Source: UMGS1052 sp045580005 (lineage in GTDB: Bacteria; Bacillota; Clostridia; Oscillospirales; CAG-382). Taken from it: a DNA stretch of 64,000 nucleotides. A program made the position numbers and the translations under genes. The notes under the pieces are model-generated. The model had not been told where the DNA came from. It was given only the letters and a program-made list of their open reading frames with translations, and searched no databases. Location of the stretch: the NCBI GenBank assembly GCA_045580005.1, contig JAZNMZ010000003.1, positions 21,319 to 85,318 of the forward strand, in the 5' to 3' direction. Positions 25,001 through 33,221 of this stretch are shown piece after piece. Each line of letters begins with the position of its first letter. Within the stretch, counting starts at the first letter, position 1.

Positions 25001-25635
25001 TCATCGCCAAAAAATTCGACTCTCACGGGAAGCTCCTGGCTGGGAGGAAAAACATCTACGATATCGCCCCTGTGCGAGAACTGTCCCTTGCCCTCAACGG
25101 TATCCGCCTCGGTGTAGCCGTAGAGCACGAGCTTTTTTAAGAGTGAATCAATATCGAAGCTCGCTCCTCTTGCAACTTCTATCTCTCCGCCAATATTGTC
25201 TTTTGGCGGAAGAATCGAAAGCACCGCCTCCGGCACTGCAATAACAACACTTGCTCTGCCGTCGTTTATTGCGCGCAAAACCTCAAGTCGCTCATACTCA
25301 AACTCGTGAGAAAAAGCGTCGATTCCGCGAAAAACAAAATCCCTCATCGGAAAAAGATACACACCCTCGCAAAGCTCGCTCATCACACTGTGTATCCTGT
25401 GAGCGCTCTTCTCGTCGGGCGCTATAACAAGACTTGTCTTGCCCTCTCCAGAATTGCTCACAAGTCCCGAGAGCATTACGGCAAGAGGAGTGTCGTTCAT
25501 ACCGATGACAAAGCAGGGTGCCTGTCTGTACCCGTCTATATTGAATTTTGAAAGCGACTCGTCAAGCGCCCTGTATTCGGCATCAAGTGTCACTGAGTTC
25601 AAAAGCAGCTGTGCCGTGCAGGATGTCTTGTGCAT
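22048..25635 (-). CDS. mfd: Transcription-repair coupling factor Mfd
   Basis: 1195 residues, the normal length. Mfd removes RNA polymerase stalled at DNA damage and recruits UvrA. Order seen: UvrB-homology region (about 30-330), RNA polymerase-interacting CarD-like module (around 520-570, YVVHTVHGIARYEGI), then the RecG-like translocase with GDVGFGKTEVALRA (Walker A), DEEQRFGV (DEEQ box) and TATPIPRTLNMA. The C-terminal TRCF domain (about 1000-1150, IPDKYIRLPSGRIEMYKKIA) follows. AAAGGGG precedes the ATG. It lies downstream of thrS. In many Bacillota its neighbour is pth; that is not so here. Confidence 0.98.
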   Translation of the reverse strand: MHKTSCTAQLLLNSVTLDAEYRALDESLSKFNIDGYRQAPCFVIGMNDTPLAVMLSGLVSNSGEGKTSLVIAPDEKSAHRIHSVMSELCEGVYLFPMRDFVFRGIDAFSHEFEYERLEVLRAINDGRASVVIAVPEAVLSILPPKDNIGGEIEVARGASFDIDSLLKKLVLYGYTEADTVEGKGQFSHRGDIVDVFPPSQELPVRVEFFGDEIDACGSFDIMTQRRIENIDSFTITPSREIILSDGQIDECVSVCDRLIENAKKKLEKLQKEGNKLDIMQATELVEKLKDEKEKLESRSISNIDKYLPIINPQGECLLSYITGGIFAVDWQKVQERIKGCVWQLSESITALVSEGFLLGEKTHFMHEQASLVSKMHKSPSVITSIFASRADTEISGIFSFDSKTTPSFSKNLDVLCEDLDNFVAAKYRIVLLAKNKASAASINTMLDERSIRNTVADIETVKNLDIQKGIVYVTVADEMSEKLQGYELTKAGFALITQSDEQETHAKKSRFSANKGKTAGQKILSYQDLKIGDYVVHTVHGIARYEGIKTLTVDGVTRDYIMLQYAGSDVLYVPVGQLDRVSRYAGAGESVRLSNMSTKEWQKTKTKAKKAAKDMAKQLINLYAERKKLDGYSFSSDTEWQREFEERFEYEETEGQLASVNEIKHDMESRHPMDRLLCGDVGFGKTEVALRAIFKCVIEGKQAAILVPTTILAMQHYRTVLARMKGFPFKIEVFSRFCKPKEAKEIAERLANGKTDIVIGTHKLLGKNIKFFDLGLLVVDEEQRFGVAHKERLKEISRQIDVLTLTATPIPRTLNMAMAGIRDMSVLEEAPSNRYPVQTYVLEHDDFIILEAIKKELRRAGQVFYLHNRVEGIEGTAAKLRQALPDAVIACAHGKMSQDELSDVWQGMVDGEIDILVCTTIIETGVDVPNANTLIIEDADRLGLSQLHQIRGRIGRSNRKAYAYITWRRSAALTEIATKRLEALREFTEFGSGFKIAMRDLEIRGAGNLLGAEQSGHMEAVGYDLYIKILEEAVLEEKGIIPTEKKESTVDLRVNAYIPDKYIRLPSGRIEMYKKIAQAKSRADMDDIIDELCDRYGEPPREVTALCEISYLRAVCEACGIKKIEQREGKLIFYPEKVEKERTIKLAAHYRGRLLLSMGGNPCYNLKLLPGEEALGMSLSFAELYGSMIGEQSGS

Positions 25636-25675
25636 AAAAATTCCCCTTTCCGATAAGCTCCTTAACGCAACTTAG

Positions 25676-25707
25676 GGCTGTTACAAAGTATACCCCCTGT
25701 AACAGCC
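25676..25707 (-). terminator. Hairpin between thrS and mfd, possible terminator
   Basis: Ten-base stem GGCTGTTACA (25676-25685) with TGTAACAGCC (25698-25707), just after the thrS stop. No T-run follows on the minus strand, so it may be a weak terminator or an mRNA-stability hairpin. Confidence 0.45.
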
Positions 25708-25731
25708 TTAGTATATATTGATTTTTATATT

Positions 25732-27666
25732 TTATCTTGCCTTTGTCGCAATTTCGGTTACAATAGACGAGATAAATTCGTCTACCGCAACAGCACCCTT
25801 GTCGCCCTCTTTTCTTGAGCGGACAGCAACTGCACCTGCCTGCATTTCCTTGTCGCCGATAACAAGCATATATGGAACCTTTTCAAGCTGTGCCTCACGA
25901 ATCTTGTAACCTATCTTTTCGTTTCTGGCATCAAGCTCGCAGCGTACGCCTGCAGCACTGAGCTTGTCGCAAACTTCCTTCGCATACTCTGCCTGTGCGT
26001 CGCTGATGGGAAGAATCTTAGCCTGTACAGGCGCAAGCCATGTCGGGAACGCTCCTGCGTACTTTTCGATAAGAAGAGCAAGGGTTCTCTCATAGCAACC
26101 GATAGATGTTCTGTGGATAATGTAGGGATTCTTCTTTGCACCGTCGCGGTCTACATACTCCATACCGAACTTCTCGGCAAGCATCTGGTCAATCTGAATT
26201 GTGATAAGAGTGTCTTCCTTGCCGTGAACATTCTTAATCTGAATGTCAAGCTTGGGGCCGTAGAATGCCGCCTCACCGATACCTACCTTGTAGTTTATTC
26301 CGAGACCGTCAAGTATATTCTTCATAATGCTCTGAGCCTCATCCCACTGCTCATCTGTGCCTATATACTTTTCTTTATTGTCGGGATCCCACTGCGAGAA
26401 GCGGTAGGAAACATCCTCATAAAGACCCAAGGTCTTGAGCATATATATTGCAAGCTCGAGGCAGTGCTTGAACTCGCCCTCAAGCTGCTCGGGAGTACAC
26501 ATAAGGTGTCCCTCGGAAATTGTAAACTGACGAACACGGATAAGTCCGTGCATTTCGCCCGAGTCCTCGTTTCTGAAAAGAGTGGAGGTTTCGTTGAGTC
26601 TCATCGGGAGATCTCTGTATGAGCGGGCTCTGTTGAGATATGCCTGATACTGGAAAGGACAAGTCATCGGACGGAGCGCAAAGCACTCCTTGCCGTCCTC
26701 CTCGTCGCCCATTACAAACATACCCTCCTTGTAGTGGTCCCAATGCCCCGAAATCTTATAAAGATCGGACTTTGCCATAAGAGGAGTCTTTGTGAGCTGC
26801 CAGCCGTGAGCTGCCTCAGTGTCCTCAACAAATCTCTGGAGAGTCTGTATAATCTTTGCGCCCTTGGGGAGCATAATGGGAAGACCCTGTCCGATATAGT
26901 CAACTGTTGTAAAGAGCTCAAGCTCGCGGCCGAGCTTATTGTGGTCGCGCTTCTTTGCTTCCTCTACCATTGTGAGATATTCGTCAAGCATTGCCTGCTT
27001 GGGGAATGCAATACCGTATATTCTCTGAAGCATCTTGTTGCTCGCGTCGCCTTTCCAGTATGCACCTGTACACTGTGTGAGCTTGACTGCCTTGACAGAG
27101 CCTGTGCTGTAAAGATGAGGTCCCGCACAAAGGTCGACAAAATCGCCCTGGCGATAGAAAGATATTTCTTCTCGGTCGTCAAGTTCCTCTATAAGCTCTA
27201 CCTTGTAGGGCTCGTTCTTCTCTGTCATAAGAGATATTGCCTCATCCTTTTGGAGAACAAATCTTTCGATTTTGTTATCCTCCTTGATGATTTTCTTCAT
27301 CTCGTCCTCAAGCTTTGCGAGGTTTTCTGCGTTTATTGCAACATCAGAGTCGATATCATAGTAAAAACCGTTGTCTATTGCAGGGCCGATTGTGAGCTTT
27401 GCCTCAGGAAAAAGTCTCTTAACCGCCTGCGCAAGTATATGGGAGGCGGTGTGGTTATAAACCTTTTTGCCCTCCTCAGAGTCAAAAGTAATGATTTCGA
27501 CTGCACAGTCAGATGTAATCTCGCGAGTGATATCGCACAGCTTTCCGTCGATTTTGACAGCCAGAGCGGCTCTTGCAAGTCCTCCGCTTATACTCTTGGC
27601 AAGGTCGTATCCGTTGCCGCCCTCAAACGCGAGGACCGAGCCGTCTTTCAAAGTGATGTTGAACAT
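25732..27666 (-). CDS. thrS: Threonyl-tRNA synthetase
   Basis: 644 residues from the ATG at 27664-27666 (AAGGAG seven bases upstream); the frame extends into the T-box leader but is not translated there. Class II synthetase charging tRNA-Thr. Domains in order: TGS (1-60), the editing domain with HTASHILAQAVK (the HxxxH zinc-like motif of the N2 domain), the catalytic core with motif 2 RNEDSGEMHGLIRVRQF, and the C-terminal anticodon-binding domain. Control is by the T-box in front of it. Confidence 0.99.
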   Translation of the reverse strand: MFNITLKDGSVLAFEGGNGYDLAKSISGGLARAALAVKIDGKLCDITREITSDCAVEIITFDSEEGKKVYNHTASHILAQAVKRLFPEAKLTIGPAIDNGFYYDIDSDVAINAENLAKLEDEMKKIIKEDNKIERFVLQKDEAISLMTEKNEPYKVELIEELDDREEISFYRQGDFVDLCAGPHLYSTGSVKAVKLTQCTGAYWKGDASNKMLQRIYGIAFPKQAMLDEYLTMVEEAKKRDHNKLGRELELFTTVDYIGQGLPIMLPKGAKIIQTLQRFVEDTEAAHGWQLTKTPLMAKSDLYKISGHWDHYKEGMFVMGDEEDGKECFALRPMTCPFQYQAYLNRARSYRDLPMRLNETSTLFRNEDSGEMHGLIRVRQFTISEGHLMCTPEQLEGEFKHCLELAIYMLKTLGLYEDVSYRFSQWDPDNKEKYIGTDEQWDEAQSIMKNILDGLGINYKVGIGEAAFYGPKLDIQIKNVHGKEDTLITIQIDQMLAEKFGMEYVDRDGAKKNPYIIHRTSIGCYERTLALLIEKYAGAFPTWLAPVQAKILPISDAQAEYAKEVCDKLSAAGVRCELDARNEKIGYKIREAQLEKVPYMLVIGDKEMQAGAVAVRSRKEGDKGAVAVDEFISSIVTEIATKAR

Positions 27667-27696
27667 AGTATATCTCCTTATAAATGTTTTATAAAA

Positions 27697-27728
27697 TAAA
27701 AAAGCCCCGTGGATAATATCCACGGGGC
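27697..27728 (-). terminator. T-box regulated terminator of thrS
   Basis: Twelve-base stem GCCCCGTGGATA (27704-27715) with its complement (27717-27728). On the minus strand it is followed by TTTTTTATTTT. This is the expression platform of the thrS T-box. Confidence 0.93.
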
Positions 27729-27921
27729 GTAGTTAACGCGGTTCCACCCGAGTTTGCCGACAAAGCCAGCCTCTGCGTGCCGTAACGGGGCACTTACGCC
27801 AGGGCATTTCCTCCCTGCGGCTCAAAAGTGGTAAATATGCATCCACTCGTAAGCACCTCGCAGCAAATGGCGCTCTCTCTTGACGAAGAATATGCACACT
27901 CGTGTCTTTTTCATTGCCGTT
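27697..27921 (-). ncRNA. T-box leader of thrS
   Basis: The T-box sequence GGGTGGAACCGCG is present on the minus strand at 27737-27749, directly followed by the terminator stem. Upstream lies a stem I-like part with the purine-rich AGAGAGAG segment and a distal AGCGCCA loop. A candidate specifier ACC (Thr) lies at 27830-27832, next to ACT, also Thr. Uncharged tRNA-Thr should favour the antiterminator and raise thrS expression. Ends are approximate. Confidence 0.93.
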
Positions 27922-27927
27922 TGTATC

Positions 27928-27956
27928 ATTATAGCGCAAGTTTATTCCTTTGTCAA
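27928..27956 (-). promoter_or_regulatory. Promoter of thrS
   Basis: Minus strand: TTGACA (27951-27956), 17-base spacer, TATAAT (27928-27933). Perfect consensus in both hexamers. Confidence 0.92.
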
Positions 27957-27962
27957 GAGGTT

Positions 27963-28463
27963 TTATATACCAGCGCCGTAAATTATATCAAGTACTTCCT
28001 TTTGCGGTACATCCAGCACAAGCGCGAGCTCCTCACACAGCACTCTCTGTGCCCGAAGCAGCATATTTTCGTCGCAGGCGTGGAACTTCTTTCCCTCTTG
28101 CTCCGCGCACTTTTTGCGATCATACAGAGTTCTGGCAAGCCTTATAATCTCTACTCTGTCGCCGTCCTCTATAATGAGTCCGAACTTTTCCTTGCGGGGC
28201 TTGTCGCCCTCTACCCACTCGGTTCTTCTGCCGTCGTCTGCGCTGATAAGGGCCTCCGCTTCGCCGCAGGTGAGAATTCTCTTCATCTTTGCGGTGAGAA
28301 CTTCGTTGTCGGTTGGAACATAGACTGTCGCTCTGCTGTCATAGACAGGTGAGAGAATATAATATTCTCTAGTGACTCCGCCCATTTTTTCCTCGCGGAT
28401 ATCGGTGAGCTTACACACTCCTGTTGCTCCGTATATTAAGATTGTGCCGATGGTAAATTGCAT
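27963..28463 (-). CDS. carD: CarD/CdnL-family RNA polymerase-binding regulator
   Basis: 166 residues from the ATG at 28461-28463 with GAGG before it; the frame also opens at a GTG four codons earlier, which is the ribosome binding site itself. The N-terminal Tudor-like RID module (FTIGTILIYGATGVCKLTDI, about 1-60) binds RNA polymerase beta as in Mfd and CarD. The C-terminal part is all-helical (MLLRAQRVLCEELALVLDVP), as in the DNA-binding half. CarD proteins steady open promoter complexes at rRNA and other strong promoters. It has TATAAT upstream (in 28490-28500) with a weak -35. It is divergent from murD. Confidence 0.93.
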   Translation of the reverse strand: MQFTIGTILIYGATGVCKLTDIREEKMGGVTREYYILSPVYDSRATVYVPTDNEVLTAKMKRILTCGEAEALISADDGRRTEWVEGDKPRKEKFGLIIEDGDRVEIIRLARTLYDRKKCAEQEGKKFHACDENMLLRAQRVLCEELALVLDVPQKEVLDIIYGAGI

Positions 28464-28527
28464 ATCTTTCCTCACTTAAGGGTATTCCATAGTATAATTA
28501 TAACATTTTTTTCAAATTTTTGTAATA

Positions 28528-28539
28528 GGCAAATTTGCC
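28528..28539. promoter_or_regulatory. Perfect 12-bp palindrome between carD and murD
   Basis: GGCAAATTTGCC without a loop, in the divergent intergenic region. Too short for a terminator hairpin. It could be a dimeric repressor site; no partner copy is seen. Confidence 0.3.
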
Positions 28540-28631
28540 AAAAAAATACTTTTTTTCATCATAAATTTTGCGAAAACCGCTTGCTGCAGTCGACTTCTCA
28601 TTCTTTTTTTGAAGATTTTTCCATGTAAATA

Positions 28632-28660
28632 TTGATTATTTCCACCAATAGTTATATAAT
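28632..28660 (+). promoter_or_regulatory. Promoter of the murD operon
   Basis: TTGATT (28632-28637), 17-base spacer, TATAAT (28655-28660), 37 bases before the murD start. Confidence 0.8.
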
Positions 28661-28697
28661 GAATAATGTATAAAATAAAATAAAACTCAGGTGCAAT

Positions 28698-30134
28698 ATG
28701 AAAAATTATACTAACAGCGAGCTAACAGAATATAAGCAGTTTCTCTCGGGTAAGCTCTGCGCCGTCCTCGGCGTAGGTATAAGCAATCTCCCGCTTATAG
28801 ACTTTTTGCTCGAAGCAGGAGCGATGGTTGTAGCCCGTGACAAAAAAGAAAAAAGCGCACTTTGCGAAAACAAAGCTCTTGACATATCCCGTCTTGAGCG
28901 TGCCGGTGTAAAGTTTGTCTGCGGCGAGGACTATCTTGACAGCCTTTGCGAGGACATTATATACAAAACTCCGGGACTTCGCTATGACAATGAAAATATC
29001 ATGCGCGCTGCCGCAGCAGGCAGTATCGTCACAAGCGAGATGGAGGCTTTTCTTTCTATCTGTCCGTGTAAGATTATCGCAGTGACAGGAAGCGACGGCA
29101 AGACGACAACCACAACACTTATCGCAAAGATACTTGAGCAAGCGGGACACAAAGTCTTTCTCGGCGGCAATATAGGAAAGCCGCTTCTTTATGAAACAAA
29201 GAATATGACCCCCGACGATTTTGCTGTGCTCGAGCTTTCAAGCTTCCAGCTCCACACGATAAACAAGCACAAAAACGCAGGGCTTCCCACGCCGAAAATC
29301 AGATTTCCCGATGTTGCAGTCATCACCAATGTCAGCCCCAACCACCTCGACTGGCACACCGACTATGACGAATATATTGAGGCAAAAAAGGCAATCTTTT
29401 CGTTTATGAAAAGCCACGGCACGCTTGTAACAAACGCCTGCAGTGATATTACAAAAAACTATGCTTTGCAGGCAGAAAAGCTCGGTCTTAAGGTACGCAC
29501 TTTCTCGGCAAAATGCGAGTGTGACTATTATCTGCACGGAAATGACATAATAAGTGACGGCAAGCCGTTTATGACAAGAGGGGATATAAAAATACCCGGC
29601 ATACACAATGTCGAAAACTACATGGCAGCTGCGGCGGCAACGCAGGATTTTGCAAGCAGAGAGGATGTTATAAAGGTTGCCGCAAGCTTTGGCGGTGTCG
29701 AGCACAGGCTCGAGCTTGTACGCGAGCTTTGCGGTGTGTCATACTACAACAGTTCTATCGACTCGTCCCCCTCGAGGACTGTTGCGGCTGTAACAAGCTT
29801 TGGCGAGCAAGACAAGAAAAAGCTCATTCTCATCATGGGCGGCTACGATAAAAACATTCCTTATGCTCCGATAGGCAAGCCTGTTGGCGAATATGCAAAA
29901 GCCGTCTTTCTGTGCGGTGCAACAGCCCCAAAAATAAAAGAGGCTATTGAACAGGCAGGTGGAGATGTGAGGATTTATATGTGCGACAGCTTTAAGGCAG
30001 CTATTGATGGTGCGCGGGCTGAAGCGGCAAGCGGCGACAAGGTAATACTCACTCCTGCGAGCGCAAGCTTTGATATGTTCAAAAATTTTGAGGAGCGCGG
30101 CAGGCTCTTTAAAGAGATAGTAAACAATTTCTGA
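28698..30134 (+). CDS. murD: UDP-N-acetylmuramoyl-L-alanine--D-glutamate ligase
   Basis: 478 residues. Adds D-Glu to UDP-MurNAc-L-Ala in cytoplasmic peptidoglycan synthesis. N-terminal Rossmann part (VLGVGISNLPLIDFLLE, about 20-40), then the P-loop AVTGSDGKTTTTTLIAKIL at about 129-148, the NVSPNHLDWH motif and the C-terminal ligand-binding domain (LIMGGYDKN, near 378). AGGTG precedes the ATG. Other mur genes and mraY are absent; instead murD leads a run of peptidase genes with only 17 bp to the next start. Confidence 0.97.
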   Translation: MKNYTNSELTEYKQFLSGKLCAVLGVGISNLPLIDFLLEAGAMVVARDKKEKSALCENKALDISRLERAGVKFVCGEDYLDSLCEDIIYKTPGLRYDNENIMRAAAAGSIVTSEMEAFLSICPCKIIAVTGSDGKTTTTTLIAKILEQAGHKVFLGGNIGKPLLYETKNMTPDDFAVLELSSFQLHTINKHKNAGLPTPKIRFPDVAVITNVSPNHLDWHTDYDEYIEAKKAIFSFMKSHGTLVTNACSDITKNYALQAEKLGLKVRTFSAKCECDYYLHGNDIISDGKPFMTRGDIKIPGIHNVENYMAAAAATQDFASREDVIKVAASFGGVEHRLELVRELCGVSYYNSSIDSSPSRTVAAVTSFGEQDKKKLILIMGGYDKNIPYAPIGKPVGEYAKAVFLCGATAPKIKEAIEQAGGDVRIYMCDSFKAAIDGARAEAASGDKVILTPASASFDMFKNFEERGRLFKEIVNNF

Positions 30135-30151
30135 TTTTAAGAGGGGTTTTA

Positions 30152-31234
30152 ATGAAAAACACCATAAAAGATATATACAAAAGCCTCGTTCAGATTCCCA
30201 CTGTCAGCGGATTTGAAAGGCAGAGTGCCGAGAAGATAATTGAGGTCGTGCGCTCGTATACAGGCTTTTTTGATAGGTTTGAAATAACACACGGCGGCAG
30301 CGTTATCTGCTATCACAAGGAGCATCTATCTCCAAAGCTTCTCTTTGATGCGCATATTGACACTGTCGGATTTATCGTAAAGGAAATACTACCGGGCGGC
30401 TTTGTAAAGGTAAAAAGTGTCGGCGGTATCGATACGCGCATTCTTCCCGGTAAGACAATCGAAATCTACGGGAATCAAACGGTAAAGGGTGTGTTTTTAT
30501 CCGTCCCCCCACATCTGTCGGGAGGAGAAAACAAGCAAAAAGGCACCTCTGAAGATCTTTTTGTTGTCGATACCGGCTACACAGATGAGCTCCTGCGCTC
30601 GTATGTTCAGGTCGGCACTCCCTGCGGTTTCTGTGAGGAGCCGTATACACTTTTTGACGGCAGTCTTTGCGGTAGCGGTATGGACGACAAGATTTGTGCC
30701 GCAGCCATTATACTCTGCGCAATGCTGCTTGAGAAAAACAAAAGCTACAGCGACACCTGCTGTGTTATTGCCACCTTTTCGGCACACGAGGAGTTGTCGG
30801 GCGACGGAGCGTATGATATTCACAGAGTCGGCGCTGACGGTGCTATTGTTCTTGATGTAAACTTCGGCAGAACAAAGCATACCAAAGATAAAGAAAGCTA
30901 CCCTCTGGGTTCAGGCTGCGGAGTATCATATTCGTCAACCGTAGACAGAACTCTCACCGAACAGCTTATCTTTATTGCAAGGGCAGAAAATATCCCGTTG
31001 CAGACAATGGTAGAAACAACCGGCACAGGTACAAACGCCCACAATCTGCAAAAGCTCGGAACGCCCTGTGCTGTGCTTTCTGTTCCAGAAAAATATATGC
31101 ACACCTACAACGAAACGGTAAACTGCGACGATGTCGTGTCGGCGGCAAGACTGCTGTGTGCCCTGGTAAAAAGCTTTCCCGAATATGTGCAAAAGGCAAG
31201 CGCAGCTCGCATAGTAAAGGGGGAAGCAAAATGA
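30152..31234 (+). CDS. M42-family glutamyl/leucyl aminopeptidase
   Basis: 360 residues, usual for M42. Cytosolic dimetal aminopeptidase of the PepA/TET group. Metal and catalytic residues can be placed: His68 and Asp70 (FDAHIDTVGF), Asp178-Asp179 (GSGMDDKIC), Glu213-Glu214 (SAHEELSGDG), Asp235 (IVLDVNFG) and His317 (EKYMHTYNE). All are intact. AGAGGGG precedes the ATG. It is second in the murD operon and overlaps the next M42 gene by 4 bp. It presumably degrades peptides; a cell-wall peptide link is only suggested by murD next door. Confidence 0.93.
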   Translation: MKNTIKDIYKSLVQIPTVSGFERQSAEKIIEVVRSYTGFFDRFEITHGGSVICYHKEHLSPKLLFDAHIDTVGFIVKEILPGGFVKVKSVGGIDTRILPGKTIEIYGNQTVKGVFLSVPPHLSGGENKQKGTSEDLFVVDTGYTDELLRSYVQVGTPCGFCEEPYTLFDGSLCGSGMDDKICAAAIILCAMLLEKNKSYSDTCCVIATFSAHEELSGDGAYDIHRVGADGAIVLDVNFGRTKHTKDKESYPLGSGCGVSYSSTVDRTLTEQLIFIARAENIPLQTMVETTGTGTNAHNLQKLGTPCAVLSVPEKYMHTYNETVNCDDVVSAARLLCALVKSFPEYVQKASAARIVKGEAK

Positions 31235-32265
31235 ATTATGAGCTTTTGAAAAGGCTGTGTGACGCACACGGCGTGTCGGGATTTGAAAAAGGCGTACACG
31301 AGCTTATAATAAAAGAAATATACGACTTTTCCGACGAAATATACTACGACAAGGTCGGCAATCTTATTGCCTTTAAAAGGGGCAAAAGCTCTGACAAAAA
31401 GATACTCTATTCCTGCCACGCAGATGAGGTTGGCTTTGTTATAAACCACATAAACGACGACGGCACTCTGGGGTTTGATGCTATTGGTATGTCGTCAAAG
31501 GTCTTTTGCGGCAAAAAGGTGCTTATAGGCAAAAAAAGAATTCCCGGCATCATCGCGACAAAGCCCGTCCATCTCATCCCCAAGGACGAGCGCGGCAAGG
31601 AGTCTTCTGCCGACGATATGTACATCGACATAGGCGCCACAAAAGAGCAGGCTCTCTCGCTAGGCGTATATGCCGATTATGCAGTGTTTGATACAAAATA
31701 CTGCGACTTCGGCGAGAACAAGATTATTGCCAAGGCTATTGATGACAGATTTGGCTGTGCTGCTCTGTGTTCTCTTGTAAAAATCACTCCCGAATACGAT
31801 AGTTATTTTGCCTTTTGTATCGGCGAGGAACTGGGACTTCGCGGCTCATACTCTGTTGCAAACGCGATATATCCCGACCTTTGTATAAATGTAGAAGCAA
31901 CAACAGCAGGAGATATACCCGGAGCCTCGGGGGAGGAAAAGACCTGCTCAATGGGCAACGGTCCTGTAATCCCCTTTATGGACGGGGGAACCTCGTATGA
32001 CAGATCATTGTATAAGACAGCAATCTCTCTTGCAAACGAGCATACTATTCCCGTGCAGACAAAAACAAAAATCGCAGGAGGTACCGATGCGGCGTCATAC
32101 CAGCGCACAGGCGGCGGAATACCCACCCTCGGAGTAGCTCTTGCCACAAGATATATCCACTCTGGAGCGTGCGTTGCAGACAAGGGCGATATAGAAGCTG
32201 CCGAGAAGCTCCTTAATCTTTTATACCAAAACACAGATATGTTTATCGGAGGAAAAGAAGATTGA
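31231..32265 (+). CDS. M42-family aminopeptidase, second paralogue
   Basis: 344 residues from the ATG at 31231, which overlaps the stop of the first peptidase (ATGA) and has AAAGGGGG upstream. Longer in-frame starts lie inside the previous gene. All M42 ligands are present: His63 and Asp65 (SCHADEVGF), Asp171-Asp172 (KAIDDRFGC), Glu199-Glu200 (CIGEELGLRG), Glu222 (INVEATTAG) and His310 (RYIHSG). It is closest to the classical FrvX/YsdC-type members. Tandem with two relatives, perhaps forming mixed oligomers like TET particles; that is inference. Confidence 0.94.
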   Translation: MNYELLKRLCDAHGVSGFEKGVHELIIKEIYDFSDEIYYDKVGNLIAFKRGKSSDKKILYSCHADEVGFVINHINDDGTLGFDAIGMSSKVFCGKKVLIGKKRIPGIIATKPVHLIPKDERGKESSADDMYIDIGATKEQALSLGVYADYAVFDTKYCDFGENKIIAKAIDDRFGCAALCSLVKITPEYDSYFAFCIGEELGLRGSYSVANAIYPDLCINVEATTAGDIPGASGEEKTCSMGNGPVIPFMDGGTSYDRSLYKTAISLANEHTIPVQTKTKIAGGTDAASYQRTGGGIPTLGVALATRYIHSGACVADKGDIEAAEKLLNLLYQNTDMFIGGKED

Positions 32266-33206
32266 AAGATTTGATTAAAAAGCTCGTCCTCACACCCTCC
32301 CCGTCGGGCGGAGAGAGCAGGCTGACAGAGCTTATAAAAGACGAAATTTCCCCTTTTGTTGACAGTGTTTGCACCGACAGTATAGGAAATCTTGTTGCCA
32401 TAAAAAAGAGCAAAAAAGAGCACGCAAAAGTTCTCGCACTTGTCGCACACTGCGACAGGGCAGGCTTTGTCGTAAATTATATAAACGAGAACGGCACACT
32501 CAGCGTGCACCCCACAGGCTCTCACAGCAATCTTTCCGACGCCTACTCTACGGTGTCTGTATGCGGAACGGACGGAACCTTGATCCGAGGAATTCTTATT
32601 CCCAAAAATGAGAGCTCATTTGTCGTTGACATCGGAGCTGATACAAGGGAAGAAGCAGAAAAGTCGGTCTGCCTCGGTGATTTTGCAGCAGTGACACCAA
32701 AGTGGCTTGAATTTTCCGACGACAGAATATGCGCCGACGGTCTTCACAGCTCGCTCGCGTGCGCGCTGCTTATAGAGCTTGCAAAGGGAATCACCTCTCC
32801 GACGCATGATATATACTATATCTTCACAGTACAAAACGGTCTTTCCGGCCGCGGTGCAAGGCTTGCAGGCGAGAACACAGGGGCAGATTTTGCCGTGATA
32901 ATCGACAGCATAAACACACAAAACAGAGATTTCTCATGCAAAATCGGCGTGTCAGACTCTCTGTGTGTATTTTCAAAAGCAGTTACAGACTCTCTTGAGA
33001 GTGCGGCAAAGACTGCAGATGTAAAATACTCGCTTGCTGTGACAGAAGAGAAGACCGATGCGCAGAGCTTTGCACACGCAGGGGCGTGCGCAGGCGCGCT
33101 GTTTGTGCCGATAGAAAACTGCGGCACAGGCGGCGAGATATGCAGTATATCGGCGGCAGAGGACGCAAAAAAGATACTTCTCGCACTGACAGAGTGTGAG
33201 CTTTAA
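32262..33206 (+). CDS. M42-family paralogue lacking catalytic residues (probable pseudoenzyme)
   Basis: 314 residues from a TTG start that overlaps the previous stop and has GGAGG ten bases upstream. The M42 fold is followed end to end, and His63/Asp65 (VAHCDRAGF) are kept. But the bridging Asp-Asp pair is His162-Ser163 (DGLHSSLAC), the catalytic Glu pair is Asn192-Gly193 (TVQNGLSGRG), and the last His ligand falls at Cys287 (IENCGTGG). Asp215 is retained. It should therefore be unable to bind two metals or hydrolyse peptides. The reading frame is clean, so it is not a decaying gene. A regulatory or structural partner of the two active paralogues is the likeliest role. Confidence 0.85.
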   Translation: MKDLIKKLVLTPSPSGGESRLTELIKDEISPFVDSVCTDSIGNLVAIKKSKKEHAKVLALVAHCDRAGFVVNYINENGTLSVHPTGSHSNLSDAYSTVSVCGTDGTLIRGILIPKNESSFVVDIGADTREEAEKSVCLGDFAAVTPKWLEFSDDRICADGLHSSLACALLIELAKGITSPTHDIYYIFTVQNGLSGRGARLAGENTGADFAVIIDSINTQNRDFSCKIGVSDSLCVFSKAVTDSLESAAKTADVKYSLAVTEEKTDAQSFAHAGACAGALFVPIENCGTGGEICSISAAEDAKKILLALTECEL

Positions 33207-33221
33207 CGAAAGGATATAAAA

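Noticed and set aside
26734..27699. 321-codon plus-strand open frame opposite thrS
   Set aside because: Shadow of thrS; no start signals and no recognisable motifs.
32262..33206. Third M42 gene as a decaying pseudogene
   Set aside because: The frame is intact, the ribosome binding site and TTG start are in place and the fold is followed to the end, so an inactive but maintained protein is more likely.
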